The translations under genes were made by a program, and so were the position numbers. Of a stretch of DNA of 13,132 bases, positions 6,526-13,132 are shown one piece after another (positions within the stretch are counted from its first letter, which is position 1; each line of letters starts with the position of its first letter). This DNA comes from Pseudomonadota bacterium (GTDB lineage Bacteria; Pseudomonadota; Alphaproteobacteria; Reyranellales; Reyranellaceae). The stretch is taken from contig JAEZHS010000186.1 of the NCBI GenBank assembly GCA_023436825.1, positions 1 to 13,132 on the forward strand, read 5' to 3'. A model generated the notes under the pieces. It was not told the DNA's origin, did no database searches, and saw nothing but the letters and a program-made list of their open reading frames with translations.

Positions 6526-7620
6526 ATGTCGCTGGTTGCAAACTCATCGTTCAGGACGTGCTTTTTCTGCAGCAATCCCACCACCAAACCAATCAGCGGT
6601 TCGGTCGGAAAAGGCGGGGCAAACAAGAAGGCCGATGTTCGAATCGTCCAAGCGTTCCTGAATTCGACGCCGCCGCAAGATGGCGGCCCGGCGGTTCTGC
6701 TGGCCGAAGACGGAATCATTGGTCCGAAAACACAGGCGGCGATCGACAAGTTTCAGGCGAAAGTCCTGACCCGGACTGACGGGCGGATTGATGTGGATGG
6801 GCCGACGATCAAGGCGCTGACAGCGCTCATCTGCGACTCTCCCTCCATTCCCGTCGGCCGGCTCGGGCTTGACGGCCGACCCGGACAGGCCGCCGGCTCG
6901 CCGTCGACGCCGCCGAAACCGACGCAGACTGGCCCGCAAATGGTCGCGGAAGGAAAGCAGATCCTGAAGGATCTCGAGCGCACCTTGATGTCGCTGCGCT
7001 TCAAGCTGTTGCATCAGACGCCGACGACCATGGCCTGGCTGAACAAGCATTTCGAGACCGCCAAGGTCAAGGTCACCCCGAACGATGCGGGCATGCTGCT
7101 CAGGATCGTCTCGGCAATCCATTTCCAGGTCTCGCGTGCCAATGCCTTCGGCGCGCACGGCATAGACAGCATCATCATGTTCGATCCGAAGTCCGGGCCC
7201 GGCGTCATCGCCTGGACCGTGCGCGGCGGCGACAAATTGTCGACGAAGCAGTTTCAGATCTACGTGGAAAAAGGTGTGAACATAAAGGCGCCGGGCCACA
7301 CGGTCTTCCTCGGACCGATCTTTGCGAACCAGCCTGCCCCGATCGAGAAGCAATGGACCGTGATCCATGAGATGTGCCATTTCGTCGGGCCCCGCGACGG
7401 CACCGGACTCGAGATCAACGACAATGCCTATGCGTTTGAAGGGCATTTCCTGGGAATCGGCAAATGGTTCAAGCTGCACAATGCAGAATCGATCGCGCTG
7501 ATGATCCTCGAATTTGCCGTCGGAACGGCCGCCATCGTTGCCACGCCGCGCCTGTCGAAGTTCAAATCGCACTTCGACACTTTCCCCAAGGTCGTTAACG
7601 GCGAGATCGTCACGAGCTGA
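6526..7620 (+). CDS. Peptidoglycan-binding domain plus aspzincin (M35-like) zinc protease
   Basis: This 364-residue protein has no evident signal peptide. Residues about 27-90 fit a peptidoglycan-binding (PG_binding_1-like) domain: VGKGGANKKADVRIVQAFLN, then DGIIGPKTQAAIDKFQ. A Pro/Gly-rich linker (about 112-138) and a helical part follow. The C-terminal part carries HEMCH (281-285), then a GT at 292-293 and D299 in NDNAYAFEG, and later NAESIALMILEFA. HExxH with a downstream Asp and a GT...D.AY pattern is the signature of aspzincin metalloendopeptidases (M35/lysine-specific endopeptidase), where the Asp is the third zinc ligand. ATG 6526 has AGGAGG six bases upstream. With a wall-binding domain but no Sec signal, it could be exported by another route as an effector, or act at lysis; this is inference. 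C12 and C15 form a CxxC pair near the N-terminus. Confidence 0.75.
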   Translation: MSLVANSSFRTCFFCSNPTTKPISGSVGKGGANKKADVRIVQAFLNSTPPQDGGPAVLLAEDGIIGPKTQAAIDKFQAKVLTRTDGRIDVDGPTIKALTALICDSPSIPVGRLGLDGRPGQAAGSPSTPPKPTQTGPQMVAEGKQILKDLERTLMSLRFKLLHQTPTTMAWLNKHFETAKVKVTPNDAGMLLRIVSAIHFQVSRANAFGAHGIDSIIMFDPKSGPGVIAWTVRGGDKLSTKQFQIYVEKGVNIKAPGHTVFLGPIFANQPAPIEKQWTVIHEMCHFVGPRDGTGLEINDNAYAFEGHFLGIGKWFKLHNAESIALMILEFAVGTAAIVATPRLSKFKSHFDTFPKVVNGEIVTS

Positions 7621-7700
7621 CCTCTGGGGCAGCCTGGCACCGGTTCGCAAAACGGCGCTTCGGACGTCGTGTGCAGCTTTCTCTAATTTTTGCAGAGGAA

Positions 7701-7777
7701 TGGCGTCCCCGAGAGGATTCGAACCTCCGACCTCCGGTTTAGGAAACCGCTGCTCTATCCAGCTGAGCTACGGGGAC
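7701..7777 (-). tRNA. tRNA-Arg (anticodon CCT)
   Basis: On the minus strand the sequence folds as a complete 77-nt cloverleaf. The acceptor stem is GTCCCCG/CGGGGAC, the D-stem is GCTC/GAGC, and the anticodon loop TTCCTAA gives anticodon CCT (reads AGG, arginine). The T arm is GGAGG-TTCGAAT-CCTCT, and the discriminator G is followed by an encoded CCA. The first anticodon-stem pair is G-G, a mismatch, but the other four pairs are sound. The gene is convergent with the protease-like gene, about 80 bases beyond its stop. Confidence 0.95.
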
Positions 7778-8244
7778 ACGCTGCTAGGTGCAACACAGTG
7801 CACGCGCACTTGTACTGCATTCAAAGGCGCGCGCAACGGCCTTCTGGTCGCAAAAAACGCCATAGCCGGGGCCGATATCAACGCTTTGAACCCCTCGGCG
7901 AAGGCCTCGGGAGTTCACAGGGCTCCCCCAAAGCGTCGGCCAGTCGCTCCACGACATCGATTCCGGCAGCGGAGACGCCGCTCGCCCAGGACGGCACCAG
8001 TGAATTCAAAGGCTATGCCGGACCTACACTTAAGGTCACCGCCGGAGTGGGCAAAGACGCCTTGGACGGAATGAGCCTCTGCCGCGTCGTTGCGGGTTGC
8101 AGCCGATAGTGTATCCCCACCCAATCCTTCAACCGCAACGACTTCGCCGACGACCAGACCATCTGCCTGCACCTGATAGCGGCGATAACGAGCCTGGGCA
8201 CCAACAAGACGCGTAGGCCCTTTTGTCTCGGCAGATGGTCAGAA

Positions 8245-8269
8245 AACGAAAACTAGGCAAAGACGTTCC
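8245..8269 (-). promoter_or_regulatory. Candidate EcfG-type general stress promoter
   Basis: On the minus strand GGAAC (complement of 8265-8269) is followed after exactly 16 bases by CGTT (complement of 8245-8248). This matches the GGAAC-N16/17-CGTT promoter recognised by EcfG sigma factors in alphaproteobacteria. It lies in non-coding DNA and would start transcription near 8238, heading toward the tRNA. What it transcribes is unclear: a short frame, a small RNA, or nothing. A chance match cannot be excluded. Confidence 0.35.
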
Positions 8270-8355
8270 CTAACACCGACTGCGAGATCGCGGTCTGCAT
8301 TCCGATTACCTCCACATCACACAACGAAGGAATCGCGACCGTCGGCTGCGGCTTT

Positions 8356-8377
8356 ATTCTTAAGTCATTCTTAAGTC
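8356..8377 (+). promoter_or_regulatory. 11-bp direct repeat, candidate OmpR/PhoB-family operator
   Basis: ATTCTTAAGTC occurs twice back to back (8356-8366 and 8367-8377) without mismatch. An 11-bp spacing is one helical turn, the usual arrangement for tandem half-sites of OmpR/PhoB-family response regulators. It lies about 110 bases before the porin ATG in an A/T-rich stretch, which fits a porin activator or repressor site. Each half also contains the palindrome CTTAAG. Three TTGGA(A/G) boxes at 8387, 8395 and 8410 follow and may include the -35 region, but I could not settle on a -35/-10 pair. Confidence 0.5.
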
Positions 8378-8488
8378 GACCAATGATTGGAAAATTGGAG
8401 CCTGTAAGGTTGGAGTATGGAAATTGTGTAAAGATCATGAATGAAAGAGGGAGAAACGACGATAGGTCAACGAGAGTAGGAGGCAGCG

Positions 8489-9865
8489 ATGATGAAACGG
8501 CTTCTGCTCGCTTCTACTGCTTTGGTTGTCGGGGGTGCAGTGACACCCGCCATAGCCGCCGACCCGATCAAGATGGGGATCGGCGGCTATTACACCTACT
8601 ACGGTGTGGCCGGCAATATCACCCCAACCTACGCCCTGAACGGTACTTTCACCAACTACAAGGGTTTCGAGTTCCTTCAGGAAGGCGAAATCCACTTCAT
8701 TGGCCAGACAAAGCTGGACAACGGCACCTCGGTGGGTCTGACGGTCGAGCTCGAAGCGTGGGATCCGAGCTCCGCCACTGCCAACGCGCAGATCGACGAA
8801 GCATTCCTCTTCGCCTTCGGCGACTGGGGCCGCATGGAGTTGGGTTCCCGCGACGCAGCGACATACCGCATGTACTACGGCACGCCCTCGGCCTTCATCG
8901 GGTGGGGCGCCATTCAGCACAATCACAATTGGATCAACCAATCCGTCCTGAACAACAACAAGGCCTATTGGCGCACGATGGCAACCACCAACACGCCGAC
9001 TTGGCAGGACGTCAACCGCATCAACTACTTCACGCCGCGCTTCCTCGGTCTGCAGGTCGGCGTGGGCTACGCTCCGAAGCTGAACATAACGGCAAACGGC
9101 GTCTCGGGTTCGCCCTATGTCAGCAGCGGTCCGGGTTTCGGCGCCGGCATCTGCGGCTACAACAACGCCACCAACATGAACAACTGTCCGAGTGCCGACT
9201 ACGCCTGGCAGGATCTGTTCGACGTCGGCGCCAACTACCTGAACAAGTTCGGTGACTTCAGCGTCGCGCTGTACGGCGCGTTCGCCTACGCGTCGTTCGT
9301 GCCCGGCTTCTCGCCATTCGCAGGTTCGGCCAATATGGTGACCGGCGCCAACCTCACCGCCTGGAAGCAGTGGGTGGTCGGTGCCCAGTTCGCCTATGCC
9401 GGCTTCACCATCGGCGGCGCGCTCGGCTGGGACAACAACGGCCTCGGCGCCAACTACTACACCGGGGTCGACAACGACACCCGCTTCTACACCGCGGGCA
9501 TCATGTACGAGACCGGTCCGTGGCAGATGTCGTTCATGTGGGCAGGGTTCTACAACACCAACGGCAACGGCTCGAGCAACGTGACTGCCATCGCGGTCGG
9601 GTCGCAGGCACAAACGCTCAGCGCGCCCAACAACGGCAGCGGCAACCCGTTTTCGGGTAACAGCACCGTCTTCAGCAACAATCCGTCGACCCAGGTTCTG
9701 TTCGGCACGGAAGTCGTGCAGAAGTGGGAAGTGGGCGCCAACTACGCCCTCGGCCCCGGCGTCAAGGCGGTCGGCGGCTTCCAGTACTACAACGCCTACG
9801 GTCCCAGCAACGCGGTAGTCGGCAACTCGTGGGCGGTCATGCTCGGCATGGACCTGCGCTTCTAA
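8489..9865 (+). CDS. Outer-membrane porin
   Basis: This 458-residue precursor has a clear Sec signal peptide: MMKRLLLASTALVVGGAV, then TPAIAA with cleavage near residue 23 or 24, giving a mature start at about DPIKMG. The rest is rich in Gly, Asn, Tyr and Trp with alternating hydrophobic strands. It includes ELGSRDAATYRMYYG, typical of Gram-negative trimeric porins, and ends in a terminal Phe (MLGMDLRF), the outer-membrane assembly signal. C222 and C233 lie in one predicted external loop and may form a disulfide. It should form a general diffusion channel for small solutes. TAGGAGG (8477-8483) lies five bases before ATG 8489 and eight before a second in-frame ATG at 8492, so either could be used. 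It is likely strongly expressed and response-regulator controlled. Confidence 0.9.
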   Translation: MMKRLLLASTALVVGGAVTPAIAADPIKMGIGGYYTYYGVAGNITPTYALNGTFTNYKGFEFLQEGEIHFIGQTKLDNGTSVGLTVELEAWDPSSATANAQIDEAFLFAFGDWGRMELGSRDAATYRMYYGTPSAFIGWGAIQHNHNWINQSVLNNNKAYWRTMATTNTPTWQDVNRINYFTPRFLGLQVGVGYAPKLNITANGVSGSPYVSSGPGFGAGICGYNNATNMNNCPSADYAWQDLFDVGANYLNKFGDFSVALYGAFAYASFVPGFSPFAGSANMVTGANLTAWKQWVVGAQFAYAGFTIGGALGWDNNGLGANYYTGVDNDTRFYTAGIMYETGPWQMSFMWAGFYNTNGNGSSNVTAIAVGSQAQTLSAPNNGSGNPFSGNSTVFSNNPSTQVLFGTEVVQKWEVGANYALGPGVKAVGGFQYYNAYGPSNAVVGNSWAVMLGMDLRF

Positions 9866-9894
9866 AGCGCGCGAATCCGACCGGATTCCGCGCT
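9866..9894 (+). other. Long hairpin directly after the porin stop codon
   Basis: AGCGCG-C-GAATCC, loop GACC, then GGATTC-CGCGCT forms a 12-bp stem with one bulged C, starting one base after the TAA. It has no U tract, so it is more likely an mRNA 3'-end stabiliser or a small palindromic repeat than a terminator itself. The AATCCGACCGGATT core is fully palindromic. Confidence 0.7.
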
Positions 9895-9922
9895 AGCCGC
9901 AGTCGGGATCAGAGCGACGAAA

Positions 9923-9949
9923 GAGCGGGCGAGAGCCCGCTCATTCTTT
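9923..9949 (+). terminator. Rho-independent terminator of the porin gene
   Basis: GAGCGGGC (9923-9930), a GAGA tetraloop of the stable GNRA type, and GCCCGCTC (9935-9942) form a perfect 8-bp stem. ATTCTTT follows at once. This is a good intrinsic terminator about 60 bases after the porin stop and separates the porin from the cupin-mqo cluster. Confidence 0.85.
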
Positions 9950-10035
9950 GACGTCTGCCCCTTCACCCCGCGGCTGCAGGACAGCATACTGCGGTCAACG
10001 GCCAGGGTGCCGCGGTGACCGAGGGGGCGAGGGCG

Positions 10036-10428
10036 ATGATCCGGTGTGTGCGTCTGTGGACCGGCGAGGACCAGAATTCGCATGCCGAGGATGGTTTCAT
10101 CGATCTCGAGCCCGGCGCGCGCGGCGATTTTCTCAGCAGCAAGCTCGGCGTTTCGCACGCCTCCTTCCAGGAAACCCGGTCGGGCGGCACCTTCGAATGG
10201 CATACCGCGCCGGTTCGCCAGCTGGTGATCACGCTGAGCGGGAGGCTGGATTTCCAGACACGCGGCGGCCAGCACTTCATCCTGGAGCCGGGCGAGATCC
10301 TGCTGGCCGAGGACACGACCGGCGGCGGCCATAGCTGGAAGCTGGTCAACGACGAGCCGTGGCGGCGCCTCTATGTCGTGCTCGAGCCGGGCACATCCGT
10401 TCCTTTCAAGCGGGCCGGCCAGGCCTAG
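10036..10428 (+). CDS. Small cupin-domain protein
   Basis: This 130-residue protein shows a single cupin barrel: [20 protein letters not shown] (about 53-72), then [17 protein letters not shown] (77-93) and [10 protein letters not shown] (96-105). The usual first motif HxH...E is only partly kept (H56, then R61-Q62), while H99 remains, so metal binding may be weak or altered. The reaction is unknown; such proteins range from small enzymes to sensors. ATG 10036 was preferred because GAGGGGG (10021-10027) lies eight bases upstream; an in-frame GTG at 10015 would add seven residues. It ends ten bases before mqo and is probably in the same transcript. Confidence 0.75.
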   Translation: MIRCVRLWTGEDQNSHAEDGFIDLEPGARGDFLSSKLGVSHASFQETRSGGTFEWHTAPVRQLVITLSGRLDFQTRGGQHFILEPGEILLAEDTTGGGHSWKLVNDEPWRRLYVVLEPGTSVPFKRAGQA

Positions 10429-10438
10429 GCGGGGATCC

Positions 10439-11938
10439 ATGAGCGATAACCACGAGGTGATGAGCGCCGACGTCGTCCTGGTCGGCGCCGGCATCATGAG
10501 CACCACGCTCGCAGTGTTCCTGAAGGAGCTGCAGCCGCATCTCAGGATCGAGATGGTCGAGCGCATGCCGGGCGAGGCGCAGGAGAGTTCCGGCGCCTGG
10601 AACAACGCCGGCACCGGCCACGCCGCCAACTGCGAGCTGAACTACACGCCGATGCGCAAGGACGGCAGCATCGACATCGCCAAGGCGCTCGAGGTCAATG
10701 TCGAGTTCGACATGTCGCGCCAGTTCTGGTCCTACCTGATCCGCAAGGGCGCCATCGCCTCGCCCGATTCCTTCATCCATCCCGTGCCGCACATGAGCTT
10801 CGTGATCGGCGAGGACCGTGCGGCCTTCCTGAAGAAGCGCCACGCGGCGATGAGCGCGCATCATTGCTATCGCGGCATGGAATTCAGCCAGGACCACGAG
10901 CAGATCGCCGAATGGGCGCCGTTGATCATGGAGGGCCGCGATCCCAACCAGGTCGTCGCCGCCACCCGCATCGTCACCGGCGCCGACGTGAACTACGGCG
11001 CGCTCACGCGGAATCTGATGGACTACCTGAAGAAGCAGGATCGCTTCGCCGTGCATTTCTCGCACGACGTCACCGACCTGCAGCGCCGGCCCACGGGCGA
11101 CGGCTGGTGGCTCGATGTGCGCAACAGAGAGACCGGCGAGACGCGGCGCATCGGCGCCCGTTACGTCTTCCTCGGCGCCGGCGGCCGCGCCATCTCGCTG
11201 TTGCAGAAGTCGGGCATCCCCGAAGCGAAGGGCTTCGCCGGCTTTCCGGTGAGCGGCATCTGGCTGCGCTGCGGCAATCCCGAGATCGCCGCCCGCCACG
11301 CGGCCAAGGTCTACGGCATGGCCGCCGCCGGCTCGCCGCCGATGTCGGTGCCCCACCTCGACACGCGCATCATCGACGGCAAGCGCTGGATCCTGTTCGG
11401 CCCGTATGCCGGCTTCTCGACCAAGTTCCTGAAGCACGGTTCGCTTCTCGACCTGCCGCTGTCGGTGCGGCCCGACAACATCCTGCCGCTGCTGGCGGTG
11501 GCGCGGGACAACTTCCCGCTCGAGGAATACCTGGTCGGCCAGGTATTCCAGAGCAAGGGCCATCGCTACAAGGCGCTGCGCGACTTCTATCCCAACATGA
11601 AGGAGAGCGACTGGGAGCTCGACGTCGCCGGCCAGCGCGTGCAGATCATCAGGAAGAGCAAGCTGCACACCGGCACGCTGGAATTCGGCACCGAGATCGT
11701 GTCCTCGGCCGATTCCTCGATCGTCGCCCTGCTCGGCGCCTCGCCGGGCGCCTCGACCGCCGTGTGGATCATGGTGCACATGCTGGAGAACTGCTTCCAC
11801 GAGCAGCTCGTCGGCCACTGGGTGCCCAAGATCAAGGAGATGATCCCCTCCTACGGCCACGACCTGAAGACCGATGCGGCACTGGTCGAGCGCATCCGCA
11901 AGGACACCGCCGAAGTGCTGGGGCTGCATACGGCTTGA
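10439..11938 (+). CDS. mqo: Malate:quinone oxidoreductase
   Basis: This 499-residue FAD enzyme oxidises L-malate to oxaloacetate and passes electrons to the quinone pool at the inner face of the cytoplasmic membrane, replacing or supplementing soluble malate dehydrogenase in the TCA cycle. The N-terminus has the FAD-binding [14 protein letters not shown] (G16-x-G18) and the family signature [23 protein letters not shown]. Length and C-terminal EVLGL are normal for the family. ATG 10439 follows a weak GGGGAT ribosome site; an in-frame extension to 10373 overlaps the cupin gene and is not needed. Its stop TGA shares its last A with the ATG of the downstream exporter gene, implying translational coupling. 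A long antisense frame covers it but is a shadow. Confidence 0.95.
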   Translation: MSDNHEVMSADVVLVGAGIMSTTLAVFLKELQPHLRIEMVERMPGEAQESSGAWNNAGTGHAANCELNYTPMRKDGSIDIAKALEVNVEFDMSRQFWSYLIRKGAIASPDSFIHPVPHMSFVIGEDRAAFLKKRHAAMSAHHCYRGMEFSQDHEQIAEWAPLIMEGRDPNQVVAATRIVTGADVNYGALTRNLMDYLKKQDRFAVHFSHDVTDLQRRPTGDGWWLDVRNRETGETRRIGARYVFLGAGGRAISLLQKSGIPEAKGFAGFPVSGIWLRCGNPEIAARHAAKVYGMAAAGSPPMSVPHLDTRIIDGKRWILFGPYAGFSTKFLKHGSLLDLPLSVRPDNILPLLAVARDNFPLEEYLVGQVFQSKGHRYKALRDFYPNMKESDWELDVAGQRVQIIRKSKLHTGTLEFGTEIVSSADSSIVALLGASPGASTAVWIMVHMLENCFHEQLVGHWVPKIKEMIPSYGHDLKTDAALVERIRKDTAEVLGLHTA

Positions 11939-13132
11939 TGTCGTCGCCGGGAACGCCGCTCACCGATTCCCTCGACGTCGTCCTGCGCTTCGGCGCGGCG
12001 ATGCTGCGGTCGGGCGACACCGCCTTCCGCGTGCGCGACGCCATGGGGCTGCTGGCCAAGGCGCTCGGCATCGAACGGCTCGCGGTCCACATCACCCTGG
12101 GCGGCATGACGGCGACGGCGCAGGCCGGCGGGAAGACCGTGACGCTGGCCCGCGAGATGGCGCCGCTCGGCGTCGATGCCTCGCGTATCGCCGCCCTCGA
12201 GCGGCTGGCGCGGACCAGCAAGCCCGGCCTCGCGCCCGAGGCGCTGGCAGCGGAGATCGACGCCATCGAGGCCACGCCGCCGTTGCATTCCCTGCTGCCG
12301 ATCGCGCTGTCGATGGCGGTGGCCTCGGCCTGCTTTTCATATCTCAACGGCGGCGACCTGCTGGCGACAGGCGCTGCCGCCGTCGGCGGTGGGCTGGGCC
12401 AGACCGCGCGCACCCTGCTGTCGCGCAAGGGCTTCAACCAGTACGCCATGACCGCGTCGTGCGCCGTGCTCGCATCGGGCGTCTATTGCCTGATCGTGCT
12501 GGGCTTCGGCGTGCGCAGCTTCTCGCTCGCCCATGCGGTAGGCTTCATCTCGTCCGTGCTGTTCCTGGTGCCGGGCTTTCCCCTGGTCGCGGCCCTGCTC
12601 GACCTCGTGCAGCACCAGACGACGGCCGGCATCGCCCGGCTGTTCTACGGGGTGCTGCTGACATTGGCCGCCGCCTGCGGCCTGTCGATCGTCGCCGCGC
12701 TGGCCGGGCTCACGCCGGCGCCGCCGGGGCCGGCCGGTCTCGGCATCGAGCCCGCGACCCTGCTGTGGCGCGCCGTGGCCTGCTTCGCCGGCGGCTGCGG
12801 CTACGGCATCCTGTTCAACAATCCGCTGCGCACGATCCTGGCCGTCGCCATCCTCACGCTGGTGGGCAACGAGATCAGGCTGGCGCTGCACGATCTCGGC
12901 TTCGGCCTGCCGAGCGCCACGTTCTTCGGCGCGTTCGCAGTCGGACTCGCAGCGTCGCTGGTGCGCGAGCCGCTGCATGTGCCGCGCATCGCGCTCACCG
13001 TGCCAAGCATCATCATGATGACGCCCGGCCTCTACGCCTTCCAGACCATCGTGTTCCTGAACCAGGGCAAGGTGACCGACGCCATCGCCGCCGGCGCCGT
13101 CTGCTGCTTCGCCGTCGGCGCCATGGCCATGG
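11938..13132 (+). CDS. ThrE-family threonine/serine exporter, 3' end cut by window edge
   Basis: The frame stays open from ATG 11938 to the right edge (398 codons and one base). It begins [20 protein letters not shown]. The N-terminal part contains AAMLRSGDTAFRVRDAMGLL, then ALGIERLAVHITLGGMTATA, the soluble domain typical of ThrE (amino-acid exporter) proteins. About ten hydrophobic segments follow, including SSVLFLVPGFPLVAALLDLV, FNNPLRTILAVAILTLVGNE and ALTVPSIIMMTPGLYAFQ; the conserved PGFP and PG motifs fit the two ThrE transmembrane halves. Members export L-threonine or L-serine across the inner membrane, driven by the proton gradient (shown for Corynebacterium ThrE); the substrate here is inferred. 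It overlaps the mqo stop by one base. Only the last residues appear to be missing, judged from family length. Confidence 0.88.
   Translation, partial: MSSPGTPLTDSLDVVLRFGAAMLRSGDTAFRVRDAMGLLAKALGIERLAVHITLGGMTATAQAGGKTVTLAREMAPLGVDASRIAALERLARTSKPGLAPEALAAEIDAIEATPPLHSLLPIALSMAVASACFSYLNGGDLLATGAAAVGGGLGQTARTLLSRKGFNQYAMTASCAVLASGVYCLIVLGFGVRSFSLAHAVGFISSVLFLVPGFPLVAALLDLVQHQTTAGIARLFYGVLLTLAAACGLSIVAALAGLTPAPPGPAGLGIEPATLLWRAVACFAGGCGYGILFNNPLRTILAVAILTLVGNEIRLALHDLGFGLPSATFFGAFAVGLAASLVREPLHVPRIALTVPSIIMMTPGLYAFQTIVFLNQGKVTDAIAAGAVCCFAVGAMAM

Larger units (their letters stand above)
7778..8488. other. Long intergenic region upstream of tRNA-Arg and porin
   Basis: About 710 bases lie between the tRNA 5' end and the porin start, and hold no gene I can name. 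Two short minus-strand frames exist: 7915-8172 from a GTG, and 8013-8207 from a TTG preceded at ten bases by an AAAAGGG run. Neither resembles a known family. Next to the tRNA are overlapping small palindromes (GTGCA...TGCAC, 7788-7803; AGTGC...GCACT, 7797-7810). The right part turns noticeably A/T-richer from about 8350 and holds the porin control region. A possible EcfG-type promoter pointing left lies at 8245-8269. Confidence 0.5.

Noticed and set aside
7678..7700. TTTCTCT...AGAGGAA weak stem-loop after the protease-like gene
   Set aside because: Seven mostly A/T pairs with one wobble and no U tract after the stem; too weak to call a terminator.
7701..7777. tRNA-Arg as an integration (att) site
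   Set aside because: I looked for a second copy of the tRNA 3' end and for an integrase gene in the window and saw neither; boundaries may lie outside.
7690..8109. 139-codon plus-strand frame across the tRNA region
   Set aside because: It reads antisense through the tRNA-Arg gene, so its first part cannot be protein-coding in the normal sense; the remainder resembles nothing known.
8435..9613. 392-codon minus-strand frame opposite the porin
   Set aside because: Antisense shadow; the plus-strand protein has a signal peptide, porin composition and terminal Phe.
10406..11929. 507-codon minus-strand frame opposite mqo
   Set aside because: Antisense shadow of a well-recognised gene, with a biased His/Asp/Val/Arg composition.
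12337..12978. 213-codon minus-strand frame near the right edge
   Set aside because: It is antisense to the ThrE-type membrane protein read from 11938, and is Arg/Gln/Glu/His-rich as expected from the complement of hydrophobic codons.

Overview
The window looks like chromosomal DNA of a GC-rich alphaproteobacterium. The clues are strong G/C preference at third codon positions, a CCA-encoding tRNA-Arg, an outer-membrane porin, dispersed palindromic repeats with CCCCTTGGGGGAGAGG cores, and a possible EcfG-type promoter. A Rhodospirillales/Hyphomicrobiales relative (perhaps Reyranella-like) is my guess from gene style only. Assignments rest on motif reading, with no database search.

Left block (1-4132). 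A probable minus-strand gene start lies at the left edge. Three plus-strand genes follow: a membrane-anchored SGNH/GDSL-hydrolase-like protein (208-1728), a TauD/TfdA-type Fe(II)/2-oxoglutarate dioxygenase (1863-2708), and a second anchored SGNH-hydrolase-like protein (2747-3988). The dioxygenase stop is joined to the start of the second SGNH gene by a 14-bp tandem repeat. That repeat forms three five-codon minicistrons linked by ATGA/GTGA stop-start overlaps. A large imperfect palindrome ends the block, and partial relatives of it lie upstream of the first and second genes.

Middle block (4082-7777). A two-gene minus-strand operon encodes an acetylserotonin-O-methyltransferase-like protein and, after one base, a nitronate-monooxygenase-family flavoprotein. 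The last 15 or so residues and the stop codon of the flavoprotein are supplied by the palindromic repeat. After about 450 bp with no convincing gene comes a 364-aa protein joining a peptidoglycan-binding domain to an aspzincin-like (M35) zinc protease. It ends next to the 3' side of a tRNA-Arg(CCT) on the opposite strand.

Right block (7778-13132). About 700 bp of non-coding sequence holds a possible EcfG-type promoter pointing left and an 11-bp direct repeat of the OmpR/PhoB operator type just upstream of a 458-aa porin. The porin is followed by two hairpins, the second a good intrinsic terminator. A tight cluster then encodes a small cupin protein, malate:quinone oxidoreductase (mqo), and a ThrE-type threonine/serine exporter that overlaps the mqo stop by one base and runs off the right edge.

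Most genes look ordinary for such a genome. The most unusual feature is the minicistron ladder at 2700-2750. Next are the repeat-derived C-terminus of the flavoprotein, the aspzincin fusion beside the tRNA, and the two candidate regulatory sites upstream of the porin.
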